In this document: positions 15,971-24,474 of the stretch, piece after piece
Layout of the letters: the number at the start of each line of letters is the position of its first letter
Numbering within the stretch: position 1 is the first letter of the stretch
NCBI GenBank assembly: GCA_964422725.1
Contig: CAYRCC010000023.1
Coordinates: 1-31,406, forward strand
Source: CAKSNH01 sp964422725
Lineage (GTDB): Bacteria > Bacillota > Clostridia > UBA1381
Direction of reading: 5' to 3'
Length of the DNA: 31,406 bases
Translations under genes and position numbers: made by a program
The notes under the pieces: model-generated
What the model saw: the letters and a program-made list of their open reading frames with translations, nothing else
Databases searched by the model: none
Told to the model about the DNA's origin: nothing

Positions 15971-16551
15971 TATTTTTTACCGCCTTTCTTTTTCATTTGC
16001 GACACAGCAAAATCCGCAATGCCTATTCCAAGACACACAAGAATTATCAAAACAGCACTGACTTTAAGAAAATATCCGCATACAAACGCCGCAATCATCA
16101 TTGCTATATACAGAATGCGTTTTGTTTTACATACGTTTTTCGCAAGATTAATCGTAACATCGAATATCACCGCCGCAACTCCGGCACGCATTACCTGCAG
16201 TGCAATTGCAATATATTTGTTTGTGCGAAATTGCTCGTAAAAAACAGCAATGATTGATATTATAATCATAGGCGGCAGTATTGTACCCAAAACCGCGCAT
16301 ATCGAGCCGACTATTCCGCACATACGGTAACCGAGTATTACCGAGGCATTAACCGGCAGTGGTCCCGGTGCGGACTGTGTGATGGCGGTGATGTCAAGCA
16401 TTTCGTCCTCATCCAGCCAGCCGAGTTCTTCGACAAATCTCTTCTTCATAAGCGACACTATAACAAATCCGCCGCCGAAAGTGAAAGCACTCAAAACAAA
16501 CATAGATTTAAACAGCTGCCATAATATCAGCGGATTTTTTTCTTTTTTCAT
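15970..16551 (-). CDS. Chromate transporter family protein, first half-gene
   Basis: A 193-residue partner of the neighbouring CHR protein, with the matching motifs FTFGGGFVIVSLM near the N-terminus and ITQSAPGPLPVNASVILG. It has about five or six hydrophobic segments and a Lys-rich C-terminus (KKKGGKK), which suggests an inside-facing tail. AAAGGA precedes the ATG. It is first in a two-gene operon with a good promoter about 30 bases upstream. The two halves resemble each other, as expected for an old duplication in which the paired proteins insert in opposite orientation. Confidence 0.88.
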   Translation of the reverse strand: MKKEKNPLILWQLFKSMFVLSAFTFGGGFVIVSLMKKRFVEELGWLDEDEMLDITAITQSAPGPLPVNASVILGYRMCGIVGSICAVLGTILPPMIIISIIAVFYEQFRTNKYIAIALQVMRAGVAAVIFDVTINLAKNVCKTKRILYIAMMIAAFVCGYFLKVSAVLIILVCLGIGIADFAVSQMKKKGGKK

Positions 16552-16583
16552 ATCAAATCATTCCTTTATTCCAGATATGTTTC

Positions 16584-16612
16584 ATTTTATCATAAAAGTC
16601 ATTGTGTGTAAA
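16584..16612 (-). promoter_or_regulatory. Promoter of the chromate transporter pair
   Basis: Minus strand: TTTACA (16607-16612), 17-base spacer, TAAAAT (16584-16589), with the start near 16577, about 25 bases before the ATG. Confidence 0.6.
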
Positions 16613-16667
16613 CCGTAAAACAACGAAAATATTGTACGGTAAAACTACGAAAAATCAGCAATTGATA

Positions 16668-16698
16668 CAAAAAAATAACGCCTTTTCCGGCGTTATTT
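16668..16698 (-). terminator. Terminator after the XRE regulator gene
   Basis: A perfect 10-bp stem (16673-16682 with 16689-16698), 6-base loop, with a run of T on the minus strand at its exit. It lies about 95 bases beyond the annotated stop of the regulator. Confidence 0.85.
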
Positions 16699-16790
16699 AG
16701 TGTTACAGACAAAATGCAGACAGCCTTTCAAAAAAGTGATTTTCACTGCTTTTCGAGTTCTTCCTCAAGCAAAACATCAAAACCGTTTGC

Positions 16791-17240
16791 TTATTTGCTG
16801 CTGTTTTTCCAGTGATTGAGTTTCGGTAATTGTTCCGTCAAATACGCGCGTACCTGTTCCGGCGAATAATTCTCGTTTGACATATGTCCCGAAAGAAAGT
16901 CAATCAATTCTTCAAGACTCGTATAAACATACTCACCGTCTGCATAACACCACTTGCAGTATTCCTCATTAAACGCTCCGTCAGGCTCTTTGCTTATATT
17001 GTCGTCCTCAAGCGGCATACCGCAGCATTGACAAAGCAATTGCCGCGGAGAACCCAAAAGTGTATTGATTGACACATCAAACAGCTTTGACAGCAGTTTC
17101 AGCGTTTCTACATTCGGAACAGTTTCGCCGTTCTCCCAACGCGATACAGCCTGTCGCGTGACATAAACCTTTTCGGCAAGCTCATCTTGTGATAATTTGT
17201 TTTTGTTTCTTAATTCAAATATTACATCTTTTGTTTGCAT
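16791..17240 (-). CDS. XRE-family regulator with a zinc-ribbon domain
   Basis: A 149-residue protein with an N-terminal helix-turn-helix (about 6-60: SQDELAEKVYVTRQAVSRWE) and a C-terminal putative zinc-ribbon module with Cys70-x2-Cys73-Gly and Cys95-x2-Cys98. This pairing is widespread in Clostridia; targets and effector are unknown. It could respond to metal or redox state through the Cys cluster, which is inference. No strong SD is seen before the ATG (AGGT about 10 bases upstream is the best). After the TAA the frame stays open for 15 more codons (to 16743). Confidence 0.9.
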   Translation of the reverse strand: MQTKDVIFELRNKNKLSQDELAEKVYVTRQAVSRWENGETVPNVETLKLLSKLFDVSINTLLGSPRQLLCQCCGMPLEDDNISKEPDGAFNEEYCKWCYADGEYVYTSLEELIDFLSGHMSNENYSPEQVRAYLTEQLPKLNHWKNSSK

Positions 17241-17259
17241 ATTTTTTTACCTCACAAGC

Positions 17260-17288
17260 ATTATATCACCTAATATGCCGTAAAGCAA
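17260..17288 (-). promoter_or_regulatory. Promoter of the XRE regulator
   Basis: Minus strand: TTGCTT (17283-17288), 17-base spacer, perfect TATAAT (17260-17265). The start near 17253 leaves a 12-base leader. Confidence 0.65.
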
Positions 17289-17322
17289 GCAACGCGCTGT
17301 TGCTGTGTGATTATAACCCAAA

Positions 17323-17352
17323 CAGGCTCTGCCCTCGAAAAGTCAAAGCCTG
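17323..17352 (-). terminator. Probable terminator of the large SLH gene
   Basis: CAGGCT (17323-17328) and AGCCTG (17347-17352) pair around a long loop, just beyond the stop at 17364. The tail on the minus strand is only TTTGGG, so efficiency is doubtful. Confidence 0.45.
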
Positions 17353-17363
17353 CTTTTATGTAC

Positions 17364-20348
17364 CTATTTAAGTCTTACCACAACCGCCTTAACAGCACCG
17401 TTTTTCGACTTTGCAACGTTTGAATATACCGTCACCGAGGCAACCTCTGCATTTTCAAGTTCGTTATACGAAATGGCATTATATTTATTGTCCCTGTCAA
17501 CCGAATAATAAACAACATCGCGCGCCAGCTGATATATAGTTCCGTCAATCTTAATTCGACTGCCGTCAATCGCCTCTATATCATTATCCGACTTGTACAA
17601 ATACAAATTGAACATATCCATAATCTCGTTGCCGTTGTATTTTACCGCAACCGGAAGAAGTGCTTTAACACCGTAGCTTCCGGCATTTGTAAATGTTTTG
17701 GTTTCGTTTCCGAGCTCCATTTTATATGTATACGACGTACTCAAATCATCACCTCTGCCGCTGGTTGATGACGACAGACTTGTGAGTATTCCGTATTCAT
17801 AATCAGACAGCGAAACACCCTTTACAACCAAAATCATAATATCTCCGAACGCATTCGCATTAACCGCCGTAACAGCCTGATTTGACGTTATTTCGCCAAT
17901 CTCCAGCGTATCAAAATTCAAAAGCTCCGCCTGTGCCTCGTCAGCATTGTCACTGCTTGTGATTTGAATAATTGCGGCATCTTTCAGCAATGTTTTGCCG
18001 CCTATTGTACCGGCAGTTTTGTCAATATCACCGTAAATTTTATTTGATGACTGCGCCGTCATACTTACAACCCCGTCCTCAAATGACAGCTTTACAAATT
18101 TGCCTATACAATTATCATATTCCTTGCTTGTAACATACGTCGACACCGTACCGTCAGGCATAAACACATCGGCTTTCATTTCCGACTTGCCCGCCTTATC
18201 GCCGTCCCTGACAATTTCCTTGTATGTTTTAAGCACAACACCGTAATTGTACATACTGTTATCAGTCAGCTCAACCGCAAACACAGCTTTATCATTTTTG
18301 CCCAAAAGCAGAGTCACTCTCTCGCCTATTTCAAAACTGCCGCTTGAGGCATCTAGTTTTGATGTGGCTTCGCTGTTTCCTATGGTGTATTCATTACCGC
18401 CGACAACCACGCTCGTTACATACGCTTTACTCGGTTTTGCATCGTAATAAATACCCGTCGCTTTTTTTGTGTAAACGTCCATAATATTGGTTTTTGTGTT
18501 GTAATAAACAACATCGTTAATCCGAATATCCGAAAGACTTGCCGCCTTACCGCTCCGATAAACAATCAAATTATCCTTATTAATCGTTATACCCTCAAGC
18601 TTTGTATCGCTGTCGGAATAATTTTTTGTCGCACGTACCGGATCAATGTCGTTTTCACTGTCAATAACAGCAAACGACCAATCACCGTAAGTATCGCCGT
18701 AAAGAGTCATATCAACTCCCGATACAACATCTGCTTTAACCGCCGAAAACGATGTTTTTGTATAATCGGAAAATACTACAAATGTATTATCAAATCTGTA
18801 GCTGCCCTTATCACCGTTTTCGGAAATATACTCTACGGTATTATCATTTCTCTGTGTAACCGTAACCGCCAGACTATCGGTTGCCGCCGGCGCGAACTGT
18901 TCTATCCTGTTTTCGCTGTTGAGCACCATAATACCCATAATACCTGTCATATTCAGTATATCGGTATCCTTTACCTTATATTTTCCGCTTGACGTGCTTA
19001 CTTGGTCGGCATTAAGTGATTTGTCCTCATTTTTCGATGCTATTATAAAGCTGTCGGTAACAATCGAATATCCCGAATTTGTTTCAAGAACACCGAAATC
19101 ATAATCCGCACCGCCGGTTGAATACATAATAAGTTTCGCACCTGCAACAAATTCATTCTGTACCGATGCAAAATTTTTCTTTGTGCCGTAATCCACATAA
19201 ATCGGGAAATCGGCAGTCATATTCACAGTCTGTATTGTGTTATCCGATACATACTTTATACCGTCGGTGTTCACCTCGGCAACTATATATTCCGTATTCG
19301 GAGCTTCTTTTGTACTCGCGCTTATGATATTTTTGTTTTTGTCAAGCAACACCGTACCGTATTCACCTGTCAACGACGAAACATCGCTGTTCGTTGTTTT
19401 ATATACACCGTTAGATGTACGTATTTCACCGTTTGACAAATTTCTGTCGTCCGAGCTTGAGGCTATAATATAACAATCTGTAAGTACCGTATAGCCGATT
19501 TTATTCATTTCTTCAGCCGCCGTCTGACCCTTCAAATTGCCCTTTATCGCCACAACATCATTATCGTCGTTTATAACAACATACTTCAAAAGAGAGGCCG
19601 GCTCAACGTACTCACTCGTAAAATGCTCATACACCGAGTTATCACTCAGTTTAAATTCGTTTGCTTTCAGTGTTTCGTCGGTAGCCGATGTGCCTATAAC
19701 TATAGCATCTTCTATCACTGTATAGCCTACCGTTTCAAGGAATGTTTTGTCCGAATCACCCTTTATTTCCCCGAACAGTACATTATCCACCAGTACCGCC
19801 GCCATAGCGCGGTTTATCGGGTCGCTGTACGAAAATGAAATACCGTTTGTCACGCCAAGGCTTACGGCTTTATCAAGGTAGTTTTGCGGCCAGTAATAGC
19901 CTACATCTTCATCGGTATAACCCATAGCACGTATAAGCACCGTAATTGCCTCGGCATATGTGATAGGCTTTTCCGGCGCGAAAGTGCCGTCTGCATAACC
20001 TATAATAATGCTGTTCTTCGAGGCATAGTTAATGTACGGTACCGCCCAGTAATACTGGTCAACATCTCTGAACGTACTGGCTACGGCATTTGATTTTGCT
20101 TCATCTGCTTTGTCGAGCGCGCACACCACTATTTTCGCAAACTGCGCTCTTGTAAGCGTTGCATACGGTTGATATGACCCGTCGGTAAAACCGTTTATTA
20201 TTCCCAAATCACCGAGCCTGTTCACAGCCTCATTATATACATCGGTGGTATACACATCTGTATACGCCGCAAAAGACGGAACACTTCCGACAAACAGCGA
20301 AACAGCAAGTGTAATACACAATATTTTCAATTTTCTTAAATACACCAT
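17364..20348 (-). CDS. Large SLH-domain cell-surface protein with internal repeats
   Basis: A 994-residue exported protein. It has a signal peptide (about 1-28, cleavage after SFAA), three SLH modules (about 31-80, 92-140, 150-195) with typical FxDGSYQPYATLTRAQF and YADGTFAPEKPITYAEA motifs, then about 800 residues of beta-rich sequence. A unit starting GYTVxxDxxIIASSxD recurs at about 207, 285 and 426. The last two copies extend to about 140 residues each, the first is a partial unit. A further module (about 585-720: INDVVYYNTKT, TGIYYDAKPSKA, IGERVTLLLGK) resembles modules I recall from other clostridial SLH proteins. It is likely an S-layer or cell-wall-anchored structural protein. The ATG is fixed by an upstream stop but has no SD at normal distance. 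Confidence 0.88.
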   Translation of the reverse strand: MVYLRKLKILCITLAVSLFVGSVPSFAAYTDVYTTDVYNEAVNRLGDLGIINGFTDGSYQPYATLTRAQFAKIVVCALDKADEAKSNAVASTFRDVDQYYWAVPYINYASKNSIIIGYADGTFAPEKPITYAEAITVLIRAMGYTDEDVGYYWPQNYLDKAVSLGVTNGISFSYSDPINRAMAAVLVDNVLFGEIKGDSDKTFLETVGYTVIEDAIVIGTSATDETLKANEFKLSDNSVYEHFTSEYVEPASLLKYVVINDDNDVVAIKGNLKGQTAAEEMNKIGYTVLTDCYIIASSSDDRNLSNGEIRTSNGVYKTTNSDVSSLTGEYGTVLLDKNKNIISASTKEAPNTEYIVAEVNTDGIKYVSDNTIQTVNMTADFPIYVDYGTKKNFASVQNEFVAGAKLIMYSTGGADYDFGVLETNSGYSIVTDSFIIASKNEDKSLNADQVSTSSGKYKVKDTDILNMTGIMGIMVLNSENRIEQFAPAATDSLAVTVTQRNDNTVEYISENGDKGSYRFDNTFVVFSDYTKTSFSAVKADVVSGVDMTLYGDTYGDWSFAVIDSENDIDPVRATKNYSDSDTKLEGITINKDNLIVYRSGKAASLSDIRINDVVYYNTKTNIMDVYTKKATGIYYDAKPSKAYVTSVVVGGNEYTIGNSEATSKLDASSGSFEIGERVTLLLGKNDKAVFAVELTDNSMYNYGVVLKTYKEIVRDGDKAGKSEMKADVFMPDGTVSTYVTSKEYDNCIGKFVKLSFEDGVVSMTAQSSNKIYGDIDKTAGTIGGKTLLKDAAIIQITSSDNADEAQAELLNFDTLEIGEITSNQAVTAVNANAFGDIMILVVKGVSLSDYEYGILTSLSSSTSGRGDDLSTSYTYKMELGNETKTFTNAGSYGVKALLPVAVKYNGNEIMDMFNLYLYKSDNDIEAIDGSRIKIDGTIYQLARDVVYYSVDRDNKYNAISYNELENAEVASVTVYSNVAKSKNGAVKAVVVRLK

Positions 20349-20357
20349 CTTTTTTGC

Positions 20358-20383
20358 GTATAATAATTAAAATTTTATTATAC
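20358..20383 (-). promoter_or_regulatory. Dyad overlapping a -10-like element before the SLH gene
   Basis: GTATAATAA (20358-20366) and TTATTATAC (20375-20383) are perfect 9-base inverted arms around AATTTTAA. They lie between a purine-rich AAAGGA (20387-20392) and the ATG at 20348. Each arm contains TATAAT on one strand. In RNA it could fold and bring AAAGGA close to the start codon. Confidence 0.5.
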
Positions 20384-20409
20384 TTTTCCTTTCTTTAAAT
20401 TTTTTACAA

Positions 20410-20441
20410 CCGCAATTATCCGTTTTGCCGATAAACCGCGG
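20410..20441 (-). terminator. Possible terminator after the MacAB-like operon
   Basis: CCGCAATTATC (20410-20420) pairs with GATAAACCGCGG (20430-20441), with two wobbles and one bulge, starting 13 bases beyond the permease stop. The exit on the minus strand is TTGTAAAAAA, a weak U-tract. Confidence 0.4.
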
Positions 20442-20453
20442 CCACATTTTATT

Positions 20454-21635
20454 TTACTCCGAACGCAAAGCCTCAATAGGGTTCAGCTTTGCCGCCTTTT
20501 GTGCCGGATACAAGCCGAAAAATACGCCTACCGCAATGGCAAACATAAATGACAAAACCACCATTGAACTCTTTGTCACAAAGTCAATACCGAGCAGCTT
20601 TCCGACACCGCCTCCCGCACCTATTCCGAACAATATTCCGATTATACCGCCCATACAACTTACAACTGTGGACTCAATCAAAAACTGCAAAAGTATATCC
20701 GAGGTTTTAGCACCGATAGCTTTTCTGATACCTATCTCGCGAGTACGCTCGCTTACGGACACAAGCATAATGTTCATAATTCCTATACCGCCGACAAGCA
20801 GGGAAATGGCGGCAATTCCGGCAAGCATATTCGTCATTACACTTGTCATTTCGTTCATTGTTTCGAGCATTTCTTTCTGACTTGACACACTGAAGCCGTC
20901 GTCTGTACCGAGCTTTTTGGTCATAAACATCTCCAACGCCTCAACGGCATCTTCTACCGTTTCATCACTTGCCGCCGACACATAAAATGTCGATATATAC
21001 TTATTTTTTATAAGTCTTGAGGCGTTTGTATACGGTATGGTTACTTTGTTGTCCTGTGAGGTTTCGGTTGAATCCCCTACCTCATCGTACATACCTATAA
21101 TTGTAAATATCTTGCCGTTTATTTTAAGCGTTTCACCTACCGGATCCATACCGCCGAACAACTCTTCGCGTATATATGTACCGACAATTGCCACATTGGA
21201 ACGATTATCCACCTCAGTTGCCGAAATAAAGCGTCCCGACAGCAATTCAACATTTCTTATCGTTTCATACGAGCTGTCAACCCCGTCAAGCATTGACACA
21301 CAGTTGTTTCCGCCGGACTTAACGGTCACGCTTGACGACAGATACGGCGACACCGATGATACCAAATCTTCGTTTTCTTCGGAAAACTCAACCACATCGT
21401 CAATATCTATGGAACGCGTACCGCCCATACGCCTGTTCATTGAAACGGTAATAAGATTAGTACCCATACTTGCCAATTGGTCTGTAATTGCCTTTGTAGA
21501 ACCCTCTCCTATACCGGTAAGAATGATAACCGACGCAACACCTATTATAATTCCGAGCATTGTAAGAAACGAACGTGCCTTATTCCCGACAATACTTGCC
21601 AGTGCCATTTTCAGCGACTGAATGAATTTTGTCAT
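20454..21635 (-). CDS. ABC transporter permease, MacB family
   Basis: A 393-residue permease with the MacB/FtsX-type layout: one N-terminal helix (about 22-45), a large extracytoplasmic domain (about 50-265) and three C-terminal helices (about 270-385). Motifs ARSFLTMLGIIIGVASVI near the N-terminus, SERTREIGIRKAIGAK in the first C-terminal loop and a PAQKAAKLNPIEALR end are those of the family. It is typically a half of a dimer that exports peptides, lipids or drugs by mechanotransmission, with the partner ATPase and adaptor encoded immediately upstream. The start overlaps the ATPase stop by 4 bases. Confidence 0.95.
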   Translation of the reverse strand: MTKFIQSLKMALASIVGNKARSFLTMLGIIIGVASVIILTGIGEGSTKAITDQLASMGTNLITVSMNRRMGGTRSIDIDDVVEFSEENEDLVSSVSPYLSSSVTVKSGGNNCVSMLDGVDSSYETIRNVELLSGRFISATEVDNRSNVAIVGTYIREELFGGMDPVGETLKINGKIFTIIGMYDEVGDSTETSQDNKVTIPYTNASRLIKNKYISTFYVSAASDETVEDAVEALEMFMTKKLGTDDGFSVSSQKEMLETMNEMTSVMTNMLAGIAAISLLVGGIGIMNIMLVSVSERTREIGIRKAIGAKTSDILLQFLIESTVVSCMGGIIGILFGIGAGGGVGKLLGIDFVTKSSMVVLSFMFAIAVGVFFGLYPAQKAAKLNPIEALRSE

Positions 21636-22330
21636 AGCGACACCTCATTTCCCTCGGTGTTTTCATAATCACTCACTATTTCACCGTCCATAATTTTTAC
21701 CACACGTTTTGCCTGCTGTGCAATTTTTAAATCGTGCGTAATCAAAACAATTGTGTTGCCCTCTTGATGAAGCTCGTGCAGCATCTGCATAATCTCCACA
21801 CCGGACTTTGAATCAAGCGCACCGGTCGGCTCATCGGCAAGTATAAGTGACGGCTTGCTTGACAATGCTCTTGCAATCGACACTCTCTGTTGCTGACCGC
21901 CGGACAGCTCATTCGGCTTATGATTGAGCTTGCCGCCAAGTCCTACTCTTTCGAGTGCCGCCTTTGCCAATTTTGTACGTTCTGCCGACGGCATACCGCG
22001 GTATATAAGCGGCAATTCAACATTTTCTATTGCCGTAAGCTTGCTGAGCAGATTATACTGCTGAAAGATAAAACCTATTTTTTGGTTGCGCAGTGTTGCC
22101 AATTCGTCGTCCTTCATCTTACTAACTTCTATTCCGTCAACATAATATGTACCGCTTGTCGGAATATCCAAACAGCCTATCATATTCATAAGCGTTGATT
22201 TGCCGGAACCGGACGGACCTATTATCGACACAAATTCGTGAGCCTTAATATGCAGGCTCACCCCTTTGAGTGCGTGCACCTCATAGTCACCCATTTTATA
22301 TATCTTTTTAATATTCTCTAATCTTAACAT
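21632..22330 (-). CDS. ABC transporter ATP-binding protein, MacB/LolD type
   Basis: A 232-residue ATPase that powers the adjacent permease. Walker A GPSGSGKST (39-47), Q-loop FIFQQYNLL, signature LSGGQQQRVSIARAL, Walker B LILADEPTGALD and the switch His in LITHD are all intact. It lies 14 bases downstream of the adaptor gene and overlaps the permease gene (ATGA). The set of adaptor, ATPase and permease is the standard Gram-positive YknXYZ/MacAB-like efflux cassette; the substrate is unknown. Confidence 0.96.
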   Translation of the reverse strand: MLRLENIKKIYKMGDYEVHALKGVSLHIKAHEFVSIIGPSGSGKSTLMNMIGCLDIPTSGTYYVDGIEVSKMKDDELATLRNQKIGFIFQQYNLLSKLTAIENVELPLIYRGMPSAERTKLAKAALERVGLGGKLNHKPNELSGGQQQRVSIARALSSKPSLILADEPTGALDSKSGVEIMQMLHELHQEGNTIVLITHDLKIAQQAKRVVKIMDGEIVSDYENTEGNEVSL

Positions 22331-22344
22331 AATACATCACCTGC

Positions 22345-24231
22345 TTAACCACGAGGTCCGCCGCCTCCGCCGCCGCGGTTCATACCACCGCCGCCGCCCG
22401 GCATTCCTCCGCCGCCGCGGTTCATACCGCCGCCGCCCGGCATTCCTCCGCCCGGCATTCCCGGCATTTGATTATTCGATGTTACGGCTACACTCTGCGT
22501 ATATACTCGGTCACCCTCGTTTAAACCGCTCTTGATTTCAATGTAATCATCACTTGCTATACCGGTTGTAACAAGCTGTGTAACAAAACCGTCAGGCGCT
22601 TCGGGAAGTCTGCCGGCACCCTTTTGTGCTTTGGCATCTTGCTCGGCGTTTTCACCGTTTTTTCCGCGGTTTTGCTTACCTGTGCCGTTTTCCGGCATAC
22701 CCTCCGGTCGTCCGCCGTCGGCACGCTCACCTTCCGGCATATCAGCCTTTACTTTTTCTTCACCGCTGTCTGTCTTATTTTTACTACCCGACGATGTGTC
22801 TTCCTCCTTCACAAACACATACGACATATTTCCGATTGTTTTAACATCGTTTGCCGGCAGCATCAGTACGTCATTTGCAGACTCAACAACAACGCTTGCA
22901 TCAATATTCATACTCGGTCGGAGTGAACCCGGCTCGTCAATCACCACATCTGCCGTATATGTGGTTACGCCGTTTGAGGCACTTCCCTCAAGCGACACAT
23001 TTGTAATTCTTCCGGTAAAGGTTTCTTCCGGAACAGCATCACAGGTAATCTGCACCGACTGTTCCGCTTTCACCTTTGACACGTCAAGCTCATCTATTTC
23101 CAGAGTAAATTTCAGCTTGCTCACATCAGCAACAACCATAAGACTTACGCTCTGGTTACTCTTTCCTATCGTGTCACCGGCTTTGTACTCCTTTGACAAA
23201 ACCGTACCGTCGATTGGTGAAGTAATTGTATAATCCTCAAGGCTGTTTTTCTTATTTTCCAAAGAAAGCTGTGCATCTTGATAGCTTATATTACTCTTAA
23301 TAACCGAATTTGTAATACTGTCATTTTCTATTGTAGCAATTGTAGTGCCTTTTTTCACATAATCGCCGTTGGTATGTAAAATTGACGTTACAGTTCCCTC
23401 GGTTTCGGAATTAACAACCTCCCGATACCGATACTTTACAGCACCGCTGCCCGGACTTACCATTGAGCCGATTGAACCGCCGACTAACGTGCCGGCAGTA
23501 AAGCTGCCCGGATTTTTAAAGTTCACAGTAACATTATAAAGCATCGAACCGTCAGACTGCGGTGTCGGATTTGAATCCACGTGTGAAACGGTGCCGTAAA
23601 CCGTACTCATATGCGCCGAGCTTGATATCTGCGCGGACTGTCCTACCGAAATGCTCTGTACCTGACTTTCATTAAACGGCAGTTCAACCTCAAGGCTATT
23701 CGTTTCTGTAACCGTTGCAATTTCTGCGTTATTCTTTATTTCATCACCTTTTTTTATGCTCATATCAGATATAACTCCGTCACACGGAGCGGTTATTGAC
23801 AGTTTTTCCATATCCTTTTTTGTTTCTTCGTTGGAAATCTGAGATGATTTCAATGAATTTTCCTGTTTCTGCAAATCAATTTCCGCATCGGACGAATCTA
23901 TTTGGAATAGAATGTCATCTTTTTTTACGCTGTCACCGATTTCAAACGGAGCGGATAATATATCCCCTTCAACCGATGAAATAATTTCGTATCTTTCGTA
24001 CGGCTCAACCGTACCGCTTCCGGAAATCAGCACCTCAATATTTCCCTTTTCAACCGTCGAAAGCTTAATTTCAGCATTTGTAGCGGCTGATTTTTTCTTA
24101 AAATGCGTCCCAACTCCGACGCATATCCCTACAACCGCAACCACCGCAACACCGGCAATAATTATTTTCTTTTTATTTAATTTAGCCGGTTTTGGCAGTT
24201 TTTTTAATAATTCGGGTATTTTCGTTCCCAC
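22345..24231 (-). CDS. Membrane-fusion (HlyD/MacA-like) adaptor with doubled modules
   Basis: A 628-residue adaptor, far longer than the usual 380-400. A basic head and membrane helix (about 20-42) are followed by a first lipoyl half (about 80-112), a short helical hairpin, the second half at 145-175, and a beta-barrel (about 180-255). A second lipoyl/barrel set follows: ETEGTVTSILHTNGDYVKKG at 276-295, TSPIDGTVLSKEYKAGDTI at 337-355, barrel to about 450. A charged low-complexity insert (about 476-545) interrupts the membrane-proximal region. The tail (588-628) is almost only Gly, Met, Pro, Arg and Asn. The start is GTG with GGAGG upstream. First gene of the efflux operon. Confidence 0.9.
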   Translation of the reverse strand: MGTKIPELLKKLPKPAKLNKKKIIIAGVAVVAVVGICVGVGTHFKKKSAATNAEIKLSTVEKGNIEVLISGSGTVEPYERYEIISSVEGDILSAPFEIGDSVKKDDILFQIDSSDAEIDLQKQENSLKSSQISNEETKKDMEKLSITAPCDGVISDMSIKKGDEIKNNAEIATVTETNSLEVELPFNESQVQSISVGQSAQISSSAHMSTVYGTVSHVDSNPTPQSDGSMLYNVTVNFKNPGSFTAGTLVGGSIGSMVSPGSGAVKYRYREVVNSETEGTVTSILHTNGDYVKKGTTIATIENDSITNSVIKSNISYQDAQLSLENKKNSLEDYTITSPIDGTVLSKEYKAGDTIGKSNQSVSLMVVADVSKLKFTLEIDELDVSKVKAEQSVQITCDAVPEETFTGRITNVSLEGSASNGVTTYTADVVIDEPGSLRPSMNIDASVVVESANDVLMLPANDVKTIGNMSYVFVKEEDTSSGSKNKTDSGEEKVKADMPEGERADGGRPEGMPENGTGKQNRGKNGENAEQDAKAQKGAGRLPEAPDGFVTQLVTTGIASDDYIEIKSGLNEGDRVYTQSVAVTSNNQMPGMPGGGMPGGGGMNRGGGGMPGGGGGMNRGGGGGGPRG

Positions 24232-24280
24232 TTGTATATCCTCCTTATACTTATATAGCTTTTATTTACTCGTTAAGTAT

Positions 24281-24309
24281 ATTATTTATATGTTTCAGTG
24301 CTGTGTTAA
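24281..24309 (-). promoter_or_regulatory. Candidate promoter of the efflux operon
   Basis: Minus strand: TTAACA (24304-24309), 17-base spacer, AATAAT (24281-24286), start near 24274. Moderate match only. Confidence 0.4.
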
Positions 24310-24420
24310 AGGTGTGAAATCTATGTGAACAAAATGTATTGAGTTACCATATTTATAATTTTTCAGACTTTTCTGTCCGCAAGCCGCAATCGGTTTTGCA
24401 AAGACTATATTTATTCAAAA

Positions 24421-24466
24421 CAAAAAAACAACCGTTCGGAAAACACAAACATTTTCCAAACGGTTG
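24421..24466 (-). terminator. Terminator of tyrS
   Basis: Arms CAACCGTT (24429-24436) and AACGGTTG (24459-24466), extended inward by GGAAAA/TTTTCC, with a TTTTTTTG exit on the minus strand, 9 bases beyond the tyrS stop. Confidence 0.9.
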
Positions 24467-24474
24467 CTGCTGTA

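Noticed and set aside
16699..16790. Separate 24-codon ORF (ATG near 16778) between the XRE stop and its terminator
   Set aside because: No SD sequence precedes it and nothing else supports translation.
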